Source: Welwitschia mirabilis
Lineage: Eukaryota > Gnetophyta > Gnetopsida > Welwitschiales
NCBI GenBank assembly: GCA_051453625.1
Contig: JBOZIK010000001.1
Span: 230,657,804-230,721,803, forward strand
Direction of reading: 5' to 3'
DNA length: 64,000 nt
Part shown: positions 57,474-64,000 of the stretch, one piece after another
How the letters are laid out: each line of letters starts with the position of its first letter
Numbering within the stretch: the first letter of the stretch is position 1
Position numbers and translations under genes: made by a program
Notes under the pieces: generated by a model
Told to the model about the DNA's origin: nothing
Seen by the model: only the letters and a program-made list of their open reading frames with translations
Database searches by the model: none

Positions 57474-58524
57474 TGTAATACTAGCACATCACACATGCTA
57501 GTATAGGGTGTAGCCCAAATTCATTAACTAATGAATAAAGCAAAGGAATATTAGAAGATTAATTCATTCAAAAGAGAAACAAATTATTTTTGTTATTTTT
57601 CAATTAAGTAAGAAAAAGAAAATGAATAATGCTAATGATGAATGAAATGAATGGCATGTAATGGAAATGTAAAATGCAATGGAAATGAGATGTAATGTCT
57701 TAAATGCAATCAGTTAGCTGATTTACTAACTTTTTGTCATTCAAGTTAGTTTTTATCATCTTTATCAATAATAATATTAAATTAACATTATCATAAAGTA
57801 TAAGGAAAATATAGAGAGAGAATTTAAGAAGCATTATGTTTGTATTTATTACTAATTATACTTCAAATGCATCCACTTACATACAGTAGTACCTTAATGG
57901 AGGAAACATAGCTTAACACAAAGGAGAAATTCTTTCGCAAGCAAATGGATCCCTTATCAAAAATTCTCTAATGTCATAAGCTACTTTGATGAAAATAAGA
58001 TCATATAATGAGATGCTTATATGAGTATTTATAAGTTTAGATTGATTGTTATAGTAATAATTTGATAAGAAATTGATCAATGGATAATATAATAATAGAT
58101 TAATTAGTAGCAACGACAATAATTTGCTAATAGATTCATTGGCAATTATAGTTATTACGTTGTGGTAACTAAAGGGGAATGGTTACACTATAAATTTAAT
58201 ACTAAATGGAATTATTATTCATCAATTATAAACCATTACTTATAAATCATTATTTACAGAACATCATTTATTGATTACAAGCTAAGTTCACTATTTTGGC
58301 AAAGCTTGTCATCACGTCCTTAATTGTCTATTAGAAATCTACGAATGAGATAAAAAATGGGTCATGCTTTAAAGATCATACAGAAAGGGTCATAAATGAT
58401 AGATAACGATGTCCTTTTAATTATCCATGATAGTGGATTATCTTTTGCCCACCAAAAACCTATTAAATAAGCCTAAAATATACTTTAATAATAATATTAA
58501 AATAGTCAATTTAGCCTTGCAACA
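57474..58524 (-). mobile_element. Third Athila-type LTR (3' LTR of a further element)
   Basis: 1.05 kb. Start TGTAATACTAG and ATGCTAGTATAGGGTG align with LTRs A and B (ACTAGTATAGATGAGAG). CATCCACTTACATACAGTAG and AATGGAGGAAACATAGCTTA match their central block. The end is TTGCAACA. The adjacent purine tract on the right marks it as a 3' LTR of an element lying to the right on the minus strand. Confidence 0.7.
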
Positions 58525-58536
58525 TAGCCCCTCGCT
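58525..58536 (-). other. Polypurine tract next to the third Athila-type LTR
   Basis: The minus strand reads AGCGAGGGGCTA immediately before the LTR start TGTTGCAAGG. Confidence 0.65.
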
Positions 58537-58949
58537 TAGCATGTGTAAGTTCCTGATAAAGTAAGTGGATAATAAGTAGCAGGTTGAATTGATAAAGTAA
58601 ATCATAAATTAAACACTAACAATAAATTCATTAGATTGCCATGTAGGTTCTTAATGTTAAACGATGATCAACAACAAGACTAAGGCATAAAAGAAAGACC
58701 AAATCAATTTCTTAAATATTTCTAAAGGGAGGAATCATAATTATAATTAAGTAAACTAATATTCTTATATAGGATGAATATATCCCAAAATGGATGATCG
58801 ATTAAAGAGATAATGATCATCACATCCTAGATTAATACTATGTAATAATAACTATGCTTATCACCATACAAATTATAAATGTTACACTATAGAATAAAAT
58901 ATGCTAAATAACAAACATACTAAACAAAGCTTACATTAAATAGTTATCT
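58537..58949. other. Unassigned segment between Athila-type LTR and copia relic G
   Basis: AT-rich, no recognisable peptide. It may be internal sequence of the third Athila-type element or the 3' LTR of copia G. Confidence 0.4.
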
Positions 58950-59700
58950 TTCATTTTCTCTCGTAATCTAAGGTTTATTAATGTTGAGTATTCTTCATGC
59001 TTCTTCAAAGTATGAATGAGGTAATCGCTCTGTGAAAAAAAACCTACAAGTTATTGCATCATTTGAATAGAGATCACATCTAGCTTACTAGAATTTAGTA
59101 GTTCTCTATTGTAGTGAACTTTTACATTAATGTATTTATTTTTTTTATGTTGTACTAGATTATGAGCTGAGGTTATAGCACTTCTATTATTACAAAATAA
59201 TTTGATTCAAAGTTAAAATAGAAAAACTAGATCTATGAATAGTAATTATAACTAAACTAATAGGATTAGATCCTTTGAAGCAGTCGTATATTCAACTTTC
59301 ATGGTTAAATGTGTCATACTTTATTATTACTTTTCCAAGTAATTAAATTATTAAATAATATAAAATAAAAACTTATGATTGATTTGCATTGTTAATGTCA
59401 TCTAGGAAATTTAAATCTAAATATCCATAAAAGACACCTTTTCACAATCCCTATGCTCATCAACATATTCATGATGGTCCTTTCTAAAGTAGACTTCATA
59501 ATCGATCATGACTTTGATGTATTAAAAAAGCTATTTCACCACATCCTAATGATTCTTTTGAGTATCAGCAAGATAATTAGTAACATAGCTAAAGGTGAGC
59601 TAAATGTCTAACTAAGTATTTATTAAGTACATGAGATCTCTAATTAGAAATCTATACATGGTCAGATCTTTGAAAGTATCCTCATCATTTTAGATAGACA
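58950..59700 (-). pseudogene. Copia relic G RNase H
   Basis: Minus strand 59640-59080: a decayed 'PDI' block, then RSVTHLTMKVEYTTASKDLI at about 59330 (the 'STAEAEYIAAS' block), IKLFCNNRSAITSAHNLVQH at about 59205 ('YCDNQSAIALAKNPVFH') and KKNKYINVKVHYNRELL ('RTKHIDIKYHFIREL'). Stops and frameshifts are present. It continues directly from the RT at 59712 and reaches a degenerate pol end near 58960. Confidence 0.85.
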
Positions 59701-60490
59701 AAGTTTGTGATTCATAGGTATTTTAAATGTATTACAATTAGACTTCCCAAGCTTAAGCAATAAACTTCTTGTGTAAATATCATAGTATAGGTGTAAATCC
59801 TTATCATCTTAAAGAATTTAATACCTAAGAAATACCTAACATTACCAATATTAGTTATATTAAATGCACTAGTCATAATTTGTAGGAATTTCTTACCTAG
59901 TAAATAATGAGAATAAGTGTACAATAAATTAACATACAGACTTATGATGATTATACCATCATGATTAAAGAATATGCACATAATTGATATTGCCAAATAG
60001 GGTTTAAAACCACTTAATCAAAGGTATGTATCAATGTTGTTATATCAAGCTATACTATGTTATCTTGATGAGAAATATTAAATTGAATATGTACTTCCTC
60101 TAATACTTGAGATGACCAAATGCAAACTTATTTCATTAATTTCTCATTGAAAAATATAAATACAACTTGAAGTTATTGGATCAACATCTCATTTTCAATG
60201 GTAATATAAATAAAGCATCAAATTGTTTTCTAGTGAATAAATAGACTAAATCTATCATTGAAGTTAATGCCTTTTTGCAGCATGTATCCCTAATTAATGA
60301 GTTATCCTTTAAACTTTAGGAATTAGCCTTCTTTATTACTTTTTATCTTATAAGTCCACTGAACCCTGATAACTAATTTGTCATTAAGATTTAATACATA
60401 CACTCATGTATTATTGTTGATAATCTATTACAACTGTATTTGAATTACATCAACCTAATGTAGTTCTTGAATAGCTTTAGTAAAGGAGGT
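59701..60490 (-). pseudogene. Copia relic G reverse transcriptase
   Basis: Minus strand, from about 60430: RVQWTYKIKSNKEG, QGYMLQKGINFNDRFS ('KGYAQQEGIDFNETFAPV'), QVVFIFFNEKLMK ('DVKNAFLHGxL'), then the 94-codon frame 59996-59712 with HDGIIIISLYVNLLYTYSHY and NITNIGNVRYFLGIKFFK. The catalytic YVDDLL reads YVNLL, so one Asp is deleted and the other is Asn. A clear copia RT, dead. Confidence 0.88.
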
Positions 60491-60864
60491 CGGCTTATGC
60501 TCATCATGTTTAGCTAAGAAGGCCTTTCGCTTTTTAACCATGAACAAAAATGTTTCATCTTGATTAAGAGAACCTTGATATCAATGTGTTAGGAATTTTT
60601 TGATAAGACATCCACCTCCTCATACATTAATTAAACTAAATATCCAACATGTTAAAGGAAGTTTAGTAAGAAAAAATCTAATTCAATCTTGGAAATATCA
60701 AATGAGAAGGTTGTGAATCCATGAATAAAATATTTGGACAATTACCTCTTACATAATAAATGTCTTACATGTTAACATTTTTATTTATGATAGAATTTCA
60801 TTTAATTTGAAATGTTGATAAACCTCCTTCTTATATGACTTGGGATGAGATTTACATGAAACCA

Positions 60865-60951
60865 ATATTAGAATAAGCCAATGGTTAACTACCAAAATTA
60901 AATAGAATATTAGCATAAGCCAATGGTTAACTAACAAAATTAAATAGATAA
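60865..60951. repeat. 42-bp tandem duplication
   Basis: ATATTAGAATAAGCCAATGG and ATATTAGCATAAGCCAATGG, 42 bases apart, each followed by TTAACTAxCAAAATTAAATA. Two copies with few differences, in the copia G RT-integrase linker. Confidence 0.85.
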
Positions 60952-61239
60952 TTATTCTTTCAATCATAAAAGGATTCATTACTCAAGAAAAGGTAATTTT
61001 CACCATTGCTATTAAGAGTTTTAACCTTTTTTTACAAGGCATCATTTAGCTTTATTTTATTAGGTTTTAAATCAATGATTCCATGTTAGGAGTAGAATCT
61101 ATTATTACTTTGAATAGCTGCAGAAACTTCATGTTAATAAAAGAGTTGTTCCATGCTATTTCTTTGATGACTTGAAAAATCATAATTCCTATCTAAGATG
61201 GCTGTTCATTTATCATTTTTAATATAATTTCATTTGATA

Positions 61240-62120
61240 TTTTCTATATGGTTCAAGTCACCTTTGATAAACTTTTCAATAGGATTCTCAATAAAAATAA
61301 CATTTTAACTCAAAGTAATTTTTCTAGAATCTAGCATTTACATTATTTAGAGTGTACTTAATTTAAATGACTTTAGATTTAGCTTTAAACAATTTAGTAT
61401 GGGCACATGGACCAAACACAAACATCCAAAAATACATAAATGAGAAATCTTAGGCTTATGGTCATACCATTTTTCATAGCAAGTTGAATAAGGTAGAGTC
61501 TTTAAATTTGACTGATTGATAAAATATATTGCTACAACACATGCTTGACTTCAAAATTTGTTTCATAAATTTGCTTGGTATAAGAGAGATCATGCCCTTT
61601 TCATAACTATGTGATTGCATCATTTGGATACTCCATTTTGTTGTGGCATAAATGTAATGGTAAGTGATGTACTATGTCATTTTGAGCACAAAAATATTCA
61701 AATTCATGTGATGTAAATTCTTTGTCATGATCCAGATGTATCTATTTTAAGAGATATTCAATTTAATTTTTCATTTCAAACTTGAATTTCTTCATGTAAA
61801 TAAGGTTTATTTGTGTAAATAAAGTGTTAATATTTTTCCTTTAAGAAGTATTTCCATGTATTATGGAAATAATCATCTATTATGATCACCATATATATGT
61901 AGGTCCATACAAGTTTACATGGATCAAATTTATACACTTTTCTAAAATGAAATCTTTATGCATAAAGAAAAGCCTTTGAGACTTTCTCGCAGTACATATT
62001 TTATAAATATTATTAGATATGTAAGTTATAATAAACCAACAAAAAGACCCTTTTTTTAAATATTTACAAGATATTCAAATTAAATGATCAAAGTGTGGAT
62101 GCTATAACTTAACATGACTT
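61240..62120 (-). pseudogene. Copia relic G pre-integrase and integrase
   Basis: Minus strand from about 62060: a degenerate pre-integrase segment, then MYGDHNR-like 'VDDYTR' region at about 61890, GYIWIMTKNLHHMNLNIF (the 'GGEYTSxEF' block, other frame) at about 61730, ITFMPQQNGVSK at about 61655 ('RTPQQNGVAER'), MKRAWSLLYQANL, VAIYFINQSNLKTLPY (61530), and YDHKPKISHLCIFGCLCLVH at about 61440, the 'KPSVSHLxVFGC' block. Stops abound. It belongs with the RT and RNase H at lower coordinates. Confidence 0.85.
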
Positions 62121-64000
62121 TGAAATAAATGGATAGAAATATTGAACTTGTATATGTAATCTGTAAATTTTATTTGTAGAAATCTTGATTTCTAACAAAA
62201 CTTGAACATATCATAGATTAAAAATTGGATATTTGACCTTTAAAATCGACTTTATAGATGGATTTATAAATTAAAAGTTAATTATGAAGATTTACTTTAT
62301 TAACTATGATGATATAATTTTAGATATTCTTACATATAGTTATAATCAAATTAATTTAAACTGAGTTGTATTACTATGGCTTAGCATCTAGTTAAGCTTA
62401 CTATTACTATATGAAGTTTATGCTTACACATAACTCAAATAATTTTTATTCTTCATTAGGTACTAGAAGAATAGGTACTCATTAGTAGTTTCATCACATG
62501 ATCTTCTGAAGAGGCATTGAAGCCAGAAAACTCTTTCCTAGAAGAGGGATATAATATTAATGATTACTTCTTTTAAAGATCTTATTTAAGCTCTTGTAAT
62601 AACTGACTATAGCTGCATTATAGATTTCAAAATTATAACAATTCTAATACCCCCTTTACTAGCCCCTAATGAGTTGATGTCACTCTTAAATGTAAGAAGA
62701 ATTTCATTCCTTTGATAAAAATTCTACTTATTGCTATAAGCTAAGATGAAGTCGGCTTTCTTTATAGCCTCTGTAATGGTGACATTACTACAATAGTCTA
62801 TTAAAGCCTTGCAGTATTAACATTTAATTTATTTATTTCTATACAATGCTAGCATACCTATTACATTTTGTTTCTTGTCTTTTATTTTTAGAGTTAATTC
62901 AAGATTGACATCTGTAGTGCTTTAATTCCTCTCTACAAAATCTCATGATTTTAAGTATGGAAAGAAACACCTCCCTGAGAATTCTCAGATTAGCTTTATT
63001 GGTTAGAATATCTTAAGTACATTTGCATTCCTGAGTTCATAGTTATTAAAGCTAGGGAATATGATAACATTCCTAAACCGAAATATGCATTCATCAGAGT
63101 GTAGATATTTGATACATCTCTATTATTTTTGTTGTTTAGTATAATCTGTGTTTATCACATGTATTTATACATGTTATTTTCTATTCTAAACAAGTATTAC
63201 TTTGCATTAAATACTAGTATAGTCTAGGCCATTAGTAATTGCAAGTAAAACAAGAAGCACAAAAATAGATGGTAAATATCTAGTTCATACTAATAAAAAT
63301 TTTCATCCTAATCACATTTTACCTCCCTTGAATTAATTTATGGTTTAAATAAGCTTTCACATTTTTGCACCATTATCAAAAAGGTGACTATATTCTTATA
63401 TGTGAAAGCATGAATTAGAGTAGTAATCTTTTAATTCTTTTCATTTTTATCATTTCCTTTTAGTTATACCCATAGGTATGTATGATAAGCATAAGGGAAA
63501 ATAAAAAGAAACATCTTATTATGCGAAAAAAAAGTAAGGATATTTTAACTAGGAAGAGTATAGTAAAATAGCAAAGGATCCTCAACCTAAAATTTATTTT
63601 TATCCCTTTATCCAAGAATTACTACTACCATTCTCAAGCAATTCCATCCTCTTTAACAAACTAGATGCATCTAGTGATATTATTATAATCCAATTTCTTC
63701 TCACACATAACTCCTTTTTAGAGATAGAGAAGAGTGTTAAAAATAAGTTAAGAGTTAATCAGAAGGCCTCTTACATAGTGGTAAACTCCTCAATAAACCA
63801 AAATAAGTCACTTGAAATTCCACCATTTAATATCCCATAATAAGCACAGCAAACACCACCAAGAAACATGAACAGTCAAATTAGAACATTGAGCAAAAAT
63901 TTCCAAGAAGGAAATAGATAGATCCATGATTCTATTAATTTGTCTCATGGAGATAACATGGAGATGAAAAATTTAATAGCTCTACTTGGTTTTCTTTGGT
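62121..64000. other. Unassigned AT-rich DNA, possibly gag and 5' end of copia relic G
   Basis: By order this stretch should hold protease and gag of copia G on the minus strand. I found neither a protease active-site block nor a zinc knuckle, and no LTR pair. No other feature is supported. Confidence 0.5.

Noticed and set aside
1-64000. CRISPR arrays, operons, ribosome-binding sites, tRNA or rRNA genes
   Set aside because: No regular spacer-repeat array, no bacterial gene organisation and no tRNA/rRNA-like sequence were seen. All recognisable content is plant-type.

Overview
This is a plant nuclear, repeat-dominated window with no intact protein-coding gene. It is strongly AT-rich and CpG-depleted and has 16 runs of N (about 5.5 kb). 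Almost everything recognisable is an old, heavily mutated LTR retrotransposon: Ty1/copia, Ty3 Athila-like, Ty3 Tat and Ty3 chromovirus (Tekay/Del-like), plus a LINE relic. The one host gene trace is a broken UDP-glycosyltransferase (UGT). This mix of plant lineages, with very old and never-removed insertions (about 22% LTR-LTR mismatch where I aligned by eye), suggests a large-genome seed plant. A gymnosperm is plausible, but that is inference. I found no tRNA, rRNA, CRISPR or bacterial feature.

Layout. 1-2236: 3' end of a + strand copia element (RT, RNase H, polypurine tract, LTR start). 3690-9670: Athila-like element A on the minus strand (LTR and PBS on the right, then gag, protease, RT, RNase H, integrase leftwards). 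9671-11255: truncated + strand copia (protease, integrase). 11256-16038: second Athila-like element B (minus), only leader/gag region, PBS and LTR. 16039-51317: a Tat-lineage element D (+) whose 5' LTR is split by a complete copia element C (minus, 16125-37385), which is itself split by a complete Tekay/Del-like element (+, 18879-31813) flanked by a perfect 5-bp target duplication CCTCT. 51690-52621: UGT pseudogene (minus) in a CpG-preserving island. About 53150-55100: LINE relic (minus). 57474-58524: third Athila-type LTR with its polypurine tract. 58950-62120: another copia pol relic (minus). The rest is unassigned AT-rich DNA.

Insertion order that can be read: Tat D first, copia C into its 5' LTR, Tekay into copia C. 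Decay is dominated by C-to-T/G-to-A transitions, as expected from long-term cytosine methylation. It is visible in primer-binding sites, zinc-binding histidines and RT catalytic aspartates. Less ordinary signals are a family of about 30-bp interrupted palindromes scattered through the Athila-like elements, a cluster of W-box-like AGTCAA motifs in the Tat LTR, unequal CpG decay between the two Tat LTRs, and a microsatellite grown inside one copia LTR but not its sister.
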